A stretch of DNA of 64,000 nt from Dipteris shenzhenensis (GCA_047967505.1 CM106540.1); one strand, 5' to 3'. Shown: positions 1 to 12,780, numbered from the stretch's first letter. Made by a program: numbers and translations. The notes: generated from the letters alone by a model not told the origin.

Positions 1-2440
1 TGTGGCTTTGTCGCTCGCCACAGTTTCCCCACCACGGCCTCTACCCACCCCATCCTACCCCCACCACACTCTCACATTTGCCCTTCTAACACCAGCCATC
101 GCATCCTTCTATCCCTAAAATCATCTACGGAACCTGTTTAATCAAACTCATGCTCCCATTACCTCCTTAACTGCTAAGTTGTCATGTTGCTCGCCCCACA
201 CCCCTCACGTAGGTCAAGGCTAAAATCTTTTATCGTGTTCAACTATTTCTTATCACCACACTATGAAAACATTCTTCCTTTTTTTCCCAACTACCTTGCA
301 TTCCTCCATCCACACCACACTTTCAACTACACTTTCTACAATTGTCATCGGTTCACCTCATTCTCTATTTCTCAAACTAACCTCCCAAATGCCTCCTTAA
401 AAGCCACCATCATCAAAGCGCGAAAACAACTTCTCATCACCAATCGTTATCCTCTTGAAAAACAACCTCCCATAGCACTTTCCCTCTTATATTGAAAGGT
501 ACCCTCCATCTCTCTCATCACCCACATTTGTTTGGTAGTTTTCAAAACCCTAGCATAGTTTCCCATGGGGCATCTCACTAGTTAAGGAGTTCACACATCT
601 CAATAGTCAAGGAGTTCACCACTCAATCTTTCAAACCTCTTTCCAACTATGAATCTCAACACACTAGGGTAGTTGCTCCTAAGGCACACCACAGAGCATC
701 CTTGTGCACTCCTTATCCATCTCACATTTCAACAATCAAGGATGCTAGTATCTTGATTCAACTACATGGGGCACACCTCATAGTGTATTCAAAGTCCTAG
801 CATAGTTGTCCCTAGGCCACCTCACGGGTCAAGACTTGACCACAAGATAGCTCACCATTTAATCCTTCATCAAAATTCAACTACTTTTCCTGATGTGCAT
901 CTCAACACCCTATGGGACCTACTCATGGAGGACACCATATTGCATAGTTGCTTATTTTGCATGTCAAGAGTCAAGACCCTAGCATACTTGTCCATGAGAC
1001 ATTACACACCCAAGACATCAATTAAATGACTACCAAATTCCAAGCATCTCATTTGGAATCAAGCCTATACAACGTGCTACAAGTATGCCAAGGACCCGAA
1101 GTTATCATACAACCATATTTCAAAACCCAACTATGGGAGGTGGGCTCCTCAATGGAAAGGGGAAAGGCTAAGAAAATATGATTGTACGAGCCACTATAAC
1201 TAAGAGAAATGGATGCACCGAGTATAAAGAAATAGGATTTGTATTATTTCTATACTAAGGCCAAAATAACTTGTAAGGACTTTACCTTGAATAAGCTTCT
1301 CTGCTTGACACTCCATATCGCCAAAGGACAACCTGTGGTATTGACATATAGGGCATGTCATGCATTCAATAGGCACCACCTTTGTAGACTTGGTCAAGTT
1401 GCTAGCACCTCCCTTCCATGCACTTGATAGAGTCAAATTGAAAGAATACATGTGTTAGATGTGAAAATTTCCTAAAAGGTTAGCAATGCCTGAGTCAAAG
1501 AGTGGGAAAGAGTTATAGTCTTGAGTCCTTAAAGTGCTAAAAGAATTTGCTATGTCGACGAAAGTGTGCTTTTTGACAAACATTTTTTGGTAGCTAGTAG
1601 CACGCAAGATCCTCCTTTATCCAAAGCAATTCTCTTTGTCCATGTATGTGTTACGGAGATCGAAGTTCCAACCTAGATCCACCTAAAAGGCAATGCAAAC
1701 CAAAACAAAACTTTCAATGTACTTTCTAATGACTAAAGTTGTGGAAAAGTAGGGATGATGCCACATAGTGTTTAATTTAAGGCATAGAATTTAAGAACTT
1801 GAAATTAATGTATTATTCAATGTAGGCAACTAATGCTTAGTAAATTGCAATAGAAAATGAGACTCAAAGAGATGCCTATAATTATGTATTTCTTCAACAC
1901 AAAATGCCTCAACAAAAAAGACAGTAACTTACCAATTAATCCTTGCTAGCAGTACAACTAGGGCCCAAACTCACCCTCAAACACTTAGCAATATTTGAGG
2001 GGCCATATAAAAACATGTAACCATATCGTATATGGGTTCAACGTAAGAGTTTTTTTTTTAACAAGTTTGTCATTGCATTGGCCCTCTTGAACCATGGTTG
2101 AGCCACCAATTGCAATCAAACCAATATGCAAGCACTATACTTATACAATGGGCAAATGGACGACATTGGAGGGGCAACGTTAATTTTATTTTAGCAAAGA
2201 TCAAACGCGTACAAGCCAGTTAATGTTAAACAAAACAAGTTAGTCGGAGCACCGTAGTGTCACCGTTTTCGTGCAAGCAAGCAAGGGCGGTCTAAGTCAA
2301 AAACACAGTTGGCTGGCCTCCTCGACCGTTGGCGACGGACAGTAACCACCGACTTCGGCGCACGATCTTGTCCTTTCTATGAACTTGTTGATCTCTAAAT
2401 CCTCGTCAGCATCCCCTGGCGGAAGCGAAATCCAGTCTCC
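1..2440. other. No recognisable gene; degenerate direct repeats
   Basis: No open frame in this stretch shows a protein family signature. The longest (184-495, plus) is a low-complexity Ser/Phe/His/Pro-rich frame without motifs. Between about 540 and 1010 a diverged phrase recurs (variants of 'ccctagcatagttgtcc' followed by 'ggccacctcac' or 'ggcacacc'), suggesting an old degenerate tandem or LTR-derived sequence. Nothing else was identified. Confidence 0.45.
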
Positions 2441-2454
2441 TGCTCACGACTTGT

Positions 2455-2832
2455 TGGTTGTGGACACCATTCTTCAAAGTGACCACGCACCCGTTCTCAC
2501 TAGAGGCGGGTTCCCTCTTGGTATGCAATTGGCAAAATCTTCCCATACACGCAAAATGCTACTTGTGCGAGGGGCAACCTTTGCAAACACGCAAATGGTC
2601 AGGCAGCATGAAGCAATTTTGTCAGCTCGTGTCTCTGCTCCAACCAACATCCCTCCGCATTCATGAGATGTATCAGAAGCGAAATCCTGTGCGCTGGAAC
2701 GTGCGTGTTATTACCCTGACGGTCCCTGAGCAGGGAAAGTCGAGACTCTTTGTTGTGATGACTGTTCTGTTCACATCACTTGCACAATTCTTGGGAAGGC
2801 TTTTCGCAAACCCCTGACGAAGTCATGCAGCG
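2455..2832 (+). pseudogene. Possible DC1 (Cys/His-rich C1-like) gene remnant
   Basis: I see a Cys/His-rich coding signal spread over more than one frame. One frame reads THPFSLEAG and later HAKCYLCEGQPLQTRKW (about 2480-2610). A different frame then reads CYYPDGP, a TGA stop, and LCCDDCSVHITCTILGKAF (about 2700-2795). The C-x2-C with H and C following, after an HPF-type motif, resembles plant DC1 domains, which bind zinc and occur in large plant families of mostly unknown function. The frame changes and the stop mean this is at best a broken copy. No promoter, intron or flanking exon could be assigned. An alternative is chance Cys richness in a slightly GC-richer stretch, so confidence is low. 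Confidence 0.28.
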
Positions 2833-2947
2833 TGACGCTTGAAGGTTGAAACCATTGAACATGAGACAAATGCTTCGTTCTTCATTTTGATTTTTTTTTT
2901 TAACTTTCCCCGGCAAACAAGAAAATTAGAATTCACATAAAAGGTAA

Positions 2948-3112
2948 CGAGGGGGCAAGGGGGGGATGCGCGCAAGGGGGGGTGGGGGGGTGCGCATGCG
3001 CACAAGGGGGGTTGTTGGGGGGGGGGCATGTACACAAGGGGGATGAGGGAAGGGCGGGGGTGTGCATGCGCACAAAGCGGGGGGGCGAGGGGATGCGCAC
3101 AAGGGGGGATGG
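2948..3112. repeat. G-rich minisatellite with atgcgcacaaggggg units
   Basis: Runs of 4 to 10 G alternate with variants of 'tgcgcatgcgcacaa', a GC-rich palindrome-like spacer. At least six G-runs lie within 165 bp on the plus strand, so G-quadruplex folding is plausible. The minus-strand Pro-rich open frame across it is a composition artefact. Confidence 0.75.
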
Positions 3113-3286
3113 TTAACATTTATCCTTCAAAGTTTAAACTATTCACATGAGCTAAAAGCTTTTTTCTTTATTTTGATTTTTTTTAATATAACTTTAACTT
3201 GGGAAACCCACGTAAGATCAATTTTATGTTAGAGTGGCAAACAATAAAATAATAAATGAAGAATATGAGATGTAAAGCTCACCTTT

Positions 3287-3393
3287 AACATAAAAGGTTC
3301 CTAGCCTAATCATGGTTAACAAAAGAAGTTGACAAAAAACAATTTTGTCAACTTCTTTTGTTAGCCATCATTAGGCTAGGAACCTTTTATGTT
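3287..3393. repeat. 51-bp-arm inverted repeat (hairpin)
   Basis: The arm 3287-3337 and the arm 3343-3393 are reverse complements with two mismatches and a 5-nt loop. A third, partial copy of the outer arm ('cattaggccaggaacctttta') follows directly at about 3400-3421 in the right-arm orientation. It is foldback or MITE-like and lies in AT-rich gene-free DNA. Transcribed, it would form a near-perfect stem that could feed small-RNA processing. Confidence 0.85.
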
Positions 3394-3681
3394 CACGATC
3401 ATTAGGCCAGGAACCTTTTATATTGAAGGAGAACATCCATGGAGGAAATGGCTTTTGAATCCAAATAACTAGTGAGACCCACACGTGAAACTTGTTTTTC
3501 TTTAAGAAAACAATGTACTATATCTTTATCATCCACCTAGTGTAGGGAGGTAGCATCAATGTTCGCTTAGCCTAGTAGATAAGCATTCAATAATAGGGCA
3601 TTTTAAGGACCTTGAAGTCCTTAAGTTTTGTTTTGACGTTAAATCACAACAACGTGATAATAGTTTCCACTATAAATTCCT

Positions 3682-3857
3682 CATTGCTAAGTTCTTATGT
3701 TTGGTAACTTATAAATTTCCTATGAGGGTTTTTTCTATTTAGTCAATGATAATAGTCAAAGGGCTATAAAATCACCATTGCTAAGTTCTTATGTTTGGTA
3801 ACATATAAGTTTCCTATGATGTCTTTATATATTTAGTCAATGATAATAGTCAAAGGG
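3682..3857. repeat. 94-bp tandem duplication
   Basis: The block 3682-3763 is repeated at 3776-3857 with few changes; both contain 'cattgctaagttcttatg' and end 'aatagtcaaaggg'. No coding content. Confidence 0.8.
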
Positions 3858-5206
3858 AAAATTTTCATGGGAACTAATGTGGGCCATAGAATCATACCAT
3901 TGTTTGGAAAATACAATTGAGGCAAACCAAATTTTCACTGTATATTGTCTACAAGCATAAATTGTAGTATATGAATTTCAATGAAAGTTTTGAGTATATT
4001 GCCTACAACCATAAATGCACATGTAAAACATTTTATGTATAGACCTAAAGTCTCAATATTTGCATCATGTTTAAAGCACCTTATCTCTCTTTGAAATTTA
4101 GCTCAGCCATTCGCATAAATGGTTATAGTACACATAATGGTCATGTTGTTATAGCTGACTTTTATAAGCTCAAATTATATCTCTTTGATTTGTTCCATGT
4201 CCTTTTGCTCTGGTTGTCCTACCCTTGACTTTAAGAGAATGGCACATATAATGTTTCACGAAGTGCATAAAGACATTGAAATGGACAAAGTAAAGCACAT
4301 GCTTACTCTATAGAAAGAGAAATCGAAGACATTCAAATTATGTGACCTTAGAGCATATCCTATGGGGCCCAATATTTCACCTACACCATATGCAATCAGA
4401 GGATCTATTTAGTATCCCTATAATTTTTATATAAACATATGTATTATAATCCTTGAAGTTCTCCACCTTTAATTTAAATTTCGTTTTGTATTGTATATTT
4501 ATGCATAAATATTAATTATTATCAAAATTTTACTTAAAACTTTAATGGACGTTCAAACCCCCCCCTCTCTCCCCTTTTTCTAACTGCAAGTGTTATCTTA
4601 CCTATCCCCTAGTAGCCCCTTGTAGAGTATATTGTCTAAGATTAAGGATGTAATGGTATTTTAACACGTTGAAATTTCTATAAACGATACAAAATGACCA
4701 TGTAATATGATTAAAAAGACCATGTTACACATATGAAAAAGAATACATCATAGATTCATCCCACACAAATGAAGGAAAAATATAAGACCACCCCTATCCA
4801 TATAATGCATATTGGACATTGTAAACCCTTTACTATTTAGATACATGTAATGCAAAATCTACCAACGTAAACATGCATACTTTATGAGGCTCTTGAGCTA
4901 ATTTAAACTTTAAGGAATTTAAGAGTGTCATGCACTATTATTTGTCTTGTTATTCATATATTTTCCAACGTGCATTAAAGGGGTTCCTTAAAGTATAAAG
5001 TCCAAGGATGAGTAATTGAGTGTCGAATTTTCCTAGGCAACATTGGCTACAGTTTGCACCACAATGAAAATACTACATAAACTTAAGAAATCATGCATAC
5101 AATATAAAACGAATTCCATCATCTTATTGTATGATGACATACAAAGCAATTGGTTTTGTGTTGTGAATGTGGAAAATTTTGTGATAACTCCTCATAAATA
5201 TTATTT
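3858..5206. other. AT-rich stretch without recognisable gene
   Basis: Nothing coding is evident in any frame. A C-rich spot occurs at 4557-4575. No tandem repeat longer than a few units was noticed. Confidence 0.4.
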
Positions 5207-5330
5207 GAGGTGAAATTGAGATGCCTAACCCAAGAGGCGAATTAAAGAAATGTCTAATCCAAGAGGTGAAATTCAAATGTCCAATCCAAGAGGTGAAATT
5301 GAAATGTCTAATCAAAGAGGCAAATTAAGG
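5207..5330. repeat. 27-29-bp minisatellite, about five units
   Basis: Units begin 'gaggtgaaattgaaatgtc' at 5207, 5234, 5263, 5290 and a partial one at 5317. Unit length varies between 27 and 29 bp and there are no unique spacers, so it is a minisatellite and not a CRISPR array. Confidence 0.8.
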
Positions 5331-5639
5331 AATATTAAAGAAAGTTGCTAGTGACCTCCTTTTTACCATTTCTATATTTTTTTTTGGCACCATTAAGTTT
5401 GTGATCCTTACCTAATCCTCCCTATTTTCATTACCAAAGCCTACTTCACACTGTAAGGTATGCATGATAAGTGTGAGCTTTGCCATGCAGTGGTATAAAT
5501 AGCTATTTTTGCCATTTTTTAGAAGCCTTCTCTTAAACAAGTCAAATAGGTAAACAATAAAGTACACATAGAGATTAGTAAATGACATTGTAAAAAAACC
5601 ATCATAGATCAATGCACCTTCCCATGAATTAAATGGTAT

Positions 5640-6290
5640 CGTTTAATGTTAAATTTTTCTTAATCATGTGTGTGTATGTGTGTGCGTGCATGCGTGCGTG
5701 CGTGTGTGGGTGTGTGTGTTTAGATTAAAAAGTCCCATCAATATTTGAGCCATCCATCAATTGGATAAAAAGTAAAAAAAGGGAAACATATGAGGAAAAA
5801 ATGTTTGAGACATCTAATTTGGAAAATTGCAACAACTAGAGTTTGCAAAATTTTCGATCAAAATTAAGATTTTTTTATAATATTGAGTTTGTTAAATATA
5901 ATATTGAAAATATATGTGGAATTCTCAGGCACCAGTCCAGATTCCAAGGTCGGGGTCCACTTACTTGTTGCCACCATCCAAACAAACTAGGTGTTAGAAC
6001 ATCATAGTTACATTTGGGTAGACAGGTAATGCCTGTTTTCCCCGGCTTGTTATCGCTTTACCTAGGAATATAATCAACCATATGGATTCTTAGATAATTA
6101 AAAAAAAATTAAGCCACAAGTGAATTTTAAGTCACAAGTGGAGAAGGAGCGAATGAGTGCATGGGTTGAGATGAGACTAGAGGAGGTATGGGAAAATTAG
6201 TGGGCTTGGTGTGTGGGGTGGTTAAACAAAGAGTGTAAAGGGAAGATTTCACAGGGGTAAATGAAAGAATAATTCATAGTTGGGGAAGTA

Positions 6291-6378
<88 letters not shown>

Positions 6379-6420
6379 GAAATAAGTGTTTATGTATGCG
6401 AGATACATTTACTAATCAAA

Positions 6421-6467
<47 letters not shown>

Positions 6468-6480
6468 AGATTTAATAATC
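5640..6480. repeat. Dispersed block A with paired TG microsatellites (copy 1)
   Basis: Starting near 'tttagattaaaaagtcccatcaat' (5718) this block runs through 'ccaccatccaaacaaactagg', 'tttccccggc' and 'tttacctaggaatata' to two TG tracts at 6295-6375 and 6423-6465, separated by 'taaagaaataagtg...'. The same order is repeated at about 12781-13511. The TG-encoded Cys-Val frames are artefacts. A mixed TG/CG tract precedes it at about 5668-5718. Confidence 0.85.
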
Positions 6481-6800
6481 CCATCAATAAATGAACCACG
6501 CAATTAATTCGATCATTTGGATAATTATAAAAAGATGCATATGAGAAATGGATTGAAATTCTTTAAGAAAACTAAATTGAAATAACTTTTGACCAATCCG
6601 AAAAATTGGTACAGAAAACAAGAGGAATGGCAATAGAATTTTTTCTTATATTAAGCAAAGAATCAGTACAACAATGTCGAATCCATCAGGTAGTCCAAGC
6701 TCCAAGGTCAGGGTGGTCTACTTACCTGCCACCATCCAAACCAACCAGTTATTAGAACAATGAAGTTGAATTTGGGTAGACAGGCAGTGTAGCCTATAAA
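6470..6800. repeat. Diverged partial copy of block A
   Basis: This repeats the block A landmarks in diverged form: 'tttaataatcccatcaataa', 'aatgtcgaatccatcagg', 'gccaccatccaaaccaacc' and 'tttgggtagacagg'. It directly follows copy 1, so the left flank of the Penelope-like element carries two successive versions. Confidence 0.7.
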
Positions 6801-6846
6801 TTAGAATTGCCACAGGGGTGTAAGGTGCACCCGGTTTTTCATGTTT

Positions 6847-7048
6847 CACCATAGAGATGACTATGTATAATTGTCATTGGTAGTGATGCTTGACTTCCAT
6901 ATGGGCTGCAATACTTGTTCCAATTATTTCAAGGACCATCGGATTTTTTACCATGGATAAGGGAGAATCCCCCTCCATCATCGTCAAGATCCAGTAGTGA
7001 GAGCTAGTTCAACACTATACCAAACTTTGTGTGTGTGTGTGTGTGTGT
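6847..7048. repeat. Direct repeat D, left copy
   Basis: This begins 'caccatagagatgactatg' and ends in a TG tract. It is closely matched by 12382-12591 in the same orientation. The two copies bracket the Penelope-like open frame and could be its pseudo-LTRs or part of a segmental duplication. Confidence 0.85.
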
Positions 7049-7201
7049 GCATGCGCGCCCAACCATCCACCCGCACAATCACAAACCTACACCCTACGAG
7101 GTTTACCATGCCCCCTCATAGTGAGGGGATCATGGTGCCCACCTTTAGAACTGAATGACATCCGAACAAGCCTTATTAGATCATGAGTGTTGATCAATGT
7201 T

Positions 7202-10200
7202 TCAGAAACAACTATTTACAGGGAAATCACCCTTGAGAAAGTTACACACAATCCTTTTGAGTCTCAAGCTATTGCATCCATTATCAAAAAAGTATCTGAA
7301 CAATTTATGAATAAAATACCTAACCTGCTTAGGATTGTTACAAATGTAAAGGATAGGCATAATTTGAGAGCGTATAGCCATATAACATAGCTTTGATGGT
7401 CTATTGCTGTCAACCTTGATGAATCTTGATACTTTAAAAGGGAAGGAATCCTTCTTATCATATTTGAGGATGATGAACATCCCATTATGTGTGGATGTGA
7501 TAATGATCTCTATGCTAAGAAATTTAGCGCTGGTACCAACTATGCAACCATTCTCTAACCAGCAAAATGTTGTGGTGTCAGCGATAATCTCCACAAATTC
7601 CAGAGGGTAAATACAATAATCACCATGGGAGCAAAACCTCATCGGGTTAGGTATATTGACCATGCAAATCTCATCGATATATCTAAAGGGATATTGAAAC
7701 CATTTCAGAATATCCCAAAATATCCCATTTGCCTTGTCTCGCAAGATTAATGCAGAATTTGTACTCAAAGTAAAATAGGTATAGATTGCACCAAATAGGT
7801 GAGCACGATAAGCCCATAGGAATTCCCATCTTCTGCCTCCATGCCATGTTGTCTAGTTGTACGTACATGTTCAAGATAAGCCATGAATTAATTTTAATGA
7901 CAGTTTCAATATCATAGTTTAAATCCAGTCCATTAGTCATGGTCGAACTTCCTTCGATGGGAGAATGGGGCATCTTTCAAAAAGATATGAATTTGTAGTT
8001 ACTATCCCTGAATGCCATAGTGATTATTTCCTTAATGATGTTAACTAGATTATTTTCACCTTCTAGAGGAATGTTTTCATAGCATTGTGCTATGTCAGCG
8101 AAAAAAATATTTAATATTTTGTCAGGAAGATTTAGAGTGTAGTCATAAAGGGATTCAATCCCCCACCAACAAGAACATTTAACACCACTTCTGAGAAAGA
8201 GCTCATGCTAAGTTTTAGCACAGTTATTTTTAAGTTGTGAAATGCATGTTTTTAGTAAGAATGTATTGATAAGTCTGATTTCATCATATGTGCATCCACA
8301 GCAACATCGGTAATCCATCTAAAAGTGTTTTTATGGGCTTTGTATATACCCATAATAAATGGCAATTTTGTGAATAAAGGTGTCATGGAAAATGATTGGA
8401 GTTTGGCCTCTATCTTAATCTCTAAATTCAATGTATTCATAATTTCAAAATCTCCTTCATTAAGTCTCCCGTACACCGAGTCATGGGCAAATTCTTGACA
8501 AACCAATGCCAAATTATTAGAAGCTTTGTCGATTCCATGCATGAAAAAATGTTCTTTAAGATTACTTAAAGTTTCCCAAAAGTGTTTATCACTCCATATA
8601 TCCTTCATAAACCTCTTATGGTTGGGTAACTTTATGTATTGGTTCCACAGCCAATCATACGAGAATTTTCTAAAAATTTGTAAAGTAGCATGTAGGGATA
8701 TGCCAAGTATGCGGCACAATTTTTTACAAGCTTGTTCAAGAGCTTTATGGGCCTCTCGTACACAAGGTCTTTTAACTGGTATGCGGTTTAATCCCTTTAT
8801 GAGCTCACATCTTAACGGTTTGTAATCAATAATACTTAAATCACAAGTGACCACATGACCCCATTTACTATCAATAAATTTTTCAAATTTGTGGCATGAG
8901 CATTGTAACTCAGCACTTTTACAGAAGGTCTCCTTTGGAGAATAAACATATCCCAGTAAATTTTTGTGGAGTTTCCATGTAAACAAGATTTCATCAAAGA
9001 TAGTACTATCCACCATTACTTTGCATAATTCATAGGCATTTAGAAAAAAGTCTCTCAAAATTATGCCTTCCAGTAGTGGGTTATCAAAAAGAACATGGAT
9101 GAAGTGTGAAAAGTTACTTTCTCTCATATTTTCCAACACCCTTCTTCTGTGAGTTGAAAAAGAGATCCATCTATGAACCTGTATCAAAAAAGAATCCTTC
9201 TAGTAGGATCCCCTTCCTTTATAATAGATATTCTTGAAGAGCTCTACACCTTCATTGACCAAAACTCCCGGTTAGCAGGAGAAAATCATAGCTTGTTTAT
9301 TAACAGAGAACTGAAGAAAAGATGAGCACCACTGTATGAAACCATACATTTTGACTATAAGGGTATTGCCATGCATAAATATGTTCATATGATTCAGTAT
9401 TATGTACCATATAGCATGGTCAAACATTATTACCTTGTTTGGGCATTGTAACCCTACATTGATACAATTGCATTTTAAGTAAGGTTGCATATAATTCCAA
9501 ACATCTAATACCTTTTTTGCAGGTAGTAAAGTTTTGTGGCTGCAAAAGATCCCTTGCTTTGATGTGCAAAAAGACTCTTCCAACTCATTTAGAGCAAAGA
9601 GTTCCGGTAAGATGATGTTATCAGTATGTGCTGATCTCCCCTCAATAGCCATGTTCGTATATTCTTTTTTAACAATATCAACATTTTCAATGATCCCTGC
9701 CAAAACTGCCCACATTTCAAAAGTAATAGGTGATGTAACACTCAAGTCACTGAGCGACCATAACTTATGGTCAACCTGGTGTGAAAATGTCCCTTCCAGT
9801 ATTCTTCTTGGGATAAGGGGATTAGCTCAAATATCCTTGATATTCATAGCCAAAGTGTCTGGTGCAAGAAAGTCCTATGTAAGGACATTTCTCTCTTCCT
9901 GAGATAAAGTATCAAATGGAATAAGAGAGTGTAATTTTGTGGAAAAAGGTGTAATAGTGTGTTACGCTTCCTTACTCCACTGCTAGCCAAAAGATATTCC
10001 ACATTGTGGTAGCAATAAAAAGCTTTGATCAACCCATCAGCTTTTATTTTATACTCCTCGTATTGTGACTCATCATTGTAAATTATCCTTCCAATAATTT
10101 TTGATAGCTTTTGAATAGTTGAAAGGGAATTGTTAGAAGATTTTGCAGAAAGTTCCCAAATATGGCACCAATCAGAAATACTTAGCTGGATCAACCGTAG

Positions 10201-10390
10201 TTGCTAATTTTCTGGATCAGTAGAAAGTAGATCATTGTCATGCTGTTGGATGAATTTATGAATTTCCTTGCTGGAAATGATGGATAAAAATCATTGAATT
10301 CCAATGGAGGGAGCAGGAAGGGGATCAATATATCCCATTTTTAGCAGATCACTGTGCCAGGCATAGTCCTCTTTAATTTGGACAAGAAAA
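7202..10390 (-). pseudogene. Penelope-like element reverse transcriptase, decayed
   Basis: On the minus strand successive frames give one RT. An N-terminal part lies at about 10390-9272 and a middle part at 9187-8252 ending in LPFIMGIYKAHK...RWIT, which matches the conserved GxPKxHK region. Motif A, FFADIAQCYENIPL, lies within 8174-7980. GIPMGLSCSP...LYLFYFE is near 7800, and the catalytic box RYIDEICMVN is near 7670, followed by YDKKDSFPFKV and SQI. The active-site YxDD reads YIDE. Breaks include in-frame TAG (8208-8210), TGA (7977-7979), a further TAG and TGA in the N-terminal part, and frameshifts near 8255 and 7700-7770. No GIY-YIG endonuclease was seen after the RT, so this is an endonuclease-less or 3'-truncated Penelope-like element. 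Penelope RTs prime at DNA ends or nicks. The family call is firm; the subfamily is not. Confidence 0.8.
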
Positions 10391-12381
10391 AGATTGGATA
10401 AATGTTATGGATGGCAATAGACGAGGATTTCCCTCCCTTCTCCATCCCCCCAAGTGTGTGTGTGCATTTCAAGACAAACATTATCCATCTTAGTCTTATC
10501 CAATCAAGACAGTACATGACAAGACAATTTTTACATGGAGGGATTAAATTTACAAAATTATAAAATTATAATTACTGAATGATATTGAAGGAGCTCCACT
10601 CACCTGCATCCATCCACAATAAGGAAAAGTCAGAACAAGGATCCTTACTTGTGGGACTATAGGCTTCATAGCGTAGCTCTACTTGTTATCGATGTAACAA
10701 CATCATAAGCCATTTATAATGGTAAGATCTATCGACCTTGGATGGTGGTGCATTGTGTGGCACCTCAACATTTGAGTCACAGGTATCCAGATGCTCCATG
10801 TGAATGATGTATGTAGTTGCTTCTTTTTGGATTGTCATATCACAAATTTTCCAAGTAGGGGGTCACAAGAGACTTCACCTCATATTTTGAATGGTAACTT
10901 CTCCCAAAAAATGGCTATTTTGCTAGTATATAACAAAAGAGAGTTATGGTCATCATAATTTAGGATAATATTCCTATATGGAAGTCATAGTTGTTTTCCT
11001 CAAACGCTTCTTTATGCTAAGGTATTTGTTTTTTATAAAAATACAATAAGACAAAGACTTGCCCAAGTCATTCATACTTCATACTACACACACATATTAT
11101 CTGAGATTAAAACCCGGCTAGGACAAATTTCCCATATCCATGATGCTCCTTATCCAATCGTTAATGGGATGGTAAGATAGTACATACCATAAATATTCCC
11201 ACCCTACTATTGACACCCAGTGTAGAGGTGGAGGTCCAATTTCTAAGATCTGTATAAGCCGCCCTAGTGTGGGATCCTCAAGAGACATAGTTGCCAGTGG
11301 CTATCACCATGATAGTTTTGTGTGCCGACTCTGCTGATCATGCGATGTCAATTACGTTGAGAGTCAGCAGGACCTCCTAGCTTTAGCTGCAGAGGTCTCC
11401 TTCCTAGTCAGTCATGTGAGTGTATGAGCTATCCCAAAAGACAGAGCTAAATAAGGTGTCAAAACTAGATACGTGCATGTAGAGCTTTAATAGGGGAACC
11501 TTGGGAGCGACTAACCTTAATCAGAAATTTTTGTGGTTGTTCATGATTTGTTGGCGTAGCCTCCTCCGCACTTTGTGTGTGTATTATCAAGCTCTAGAAG
11601 TCTTTAAATAAGATGGTAATGCTCGAGCTCATGATGGCTTTAGTGAAGAGTGGGCCCTCATTATTATCCTCCAACTAATCTTTGCATATCCCACACAATA
11701 CTAGCTAGATAGCTTTTTGGAAACATTTAGATGCGTGACCAACTATTTTTTGACTATAAACAATCATAATATGCAATCATACTGTGATATATGAGCTCTA
11801 GATCTTGTTCACATCTTGATCTAGTTGTTTAGCCTCTACGGTATCCCTCCTATAGCCATGACTTCTCGCTTATTGATCACTCTGTGCCTTTTATACGTCT
11901 AGCTTTTATGTCGAGGCTGTATGTCCATCCATGAGCTTGGGAGTCCTTGTGGATGCTTCCAACGGAGGAGTAGAAGTCCTGCACTATAGGAGATCCGAGC
12001 TTGGATAAGAGCAGTGCATAAGCAGAGGAGTAGTGGAAGGCCCATACTGGCACTTAGCTGTAGTATTAGGATACCACCAACTGTGGCTATGACCAAAGAG
12101 AGTTGACCGTTTATCCCAGGAGACTGTGCAATGAGCAACAAGTGTATGGGTGGCTTTTATAGCCATTTCACACCAAGCCAACCCAATCGGTTCATTTCAG
12201 TGGGTCGTTTCATTCCCATGTGATTATTTCCATGTAAAAATATTTATAATTCTCATGTATTTCTACCATGAAAACCATGTAAATAAATGAGCCCTTTTTA
12301 GATAGTCTTGCAATGTAGTTTGGAAAAAAGCAGAAGAAGAACCTCATAGTATAATCATCCATAGGCTCCCATCAAGTACAC
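10391..12381. other. No recognisable gene
   Basis: Possible 5' flank of the Penelope-like element. A diverged echo of the block A/B text ('ctcacctgcatccatccacaa') occurs near 10600. Minus-strand frames at 12181-11899 show no recognised domain. Confidence 0.35.
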
Positions 12382-12559
12382 CACCATAGAGATGACTATG
12401 TATAGCTATCATTGGTATTGATGCTTGACTTCCATACGGGCTGCAATACTTATTCCAATTATTTCAAGGACCATTGGATTTTTTTACCAATGATAAGGGA
12501 TAATCCCCCTCCATCATTTTCAAGATCCAGTAGTGAGTGCTAGTTCAGCACTATACTGA

Positions 12560-12591
<32 letters not shown>
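12382..12591. repeat. Direct repeat D, right copy
   Basis: This matches 6847-7048 almost base for base, including 'aatccccctccatcat' and the terminal TG tract (about 12564-12590). It has the same orientation as the left copy, about 5.5 kb away. Confidence 0.85.
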
Positions 12592-12592
<1 letters not shown>

Positions 12593-12780
12593 CCTAGTAC
12601 TTTAGTATATCTATATCCAATAGTAAATGGGTAAACCACTTCTGCAAAATAGATATAAAAGTTAGTAAAAAATAAGGTGGATCACAACATCACTAGGGAT
12701 TGTCCATGCTAAAGAATTATCCAATGGATGTGAATTAATTGCATGGCACTAGCCTGACCAAAGGCTAGTTAGGAAATCAA

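Noticed and set aside
184-495. 103-residue plus-strand frame as a gene
   Set aside because: Low-complexity composition, no domain, no conserved context.
6280-6507. Cys-Val repeat proteins (also 13340-13528)
   Set aside because: Translations of TG microsatellites.
6800-7201. GIY-YIG endonuclease of the Penelope element
   Set aside because: Translations of the downstream minus strand show no GIY-YIG or associated Cys motifs.
11899-12181. Minus-strand frame with GHSHSWWYPNT as a copia protease region
   Set aside because: Only a faint likeness to the W..DSGAT box; the Asp and Gly are absent and no copia text surrounds it.
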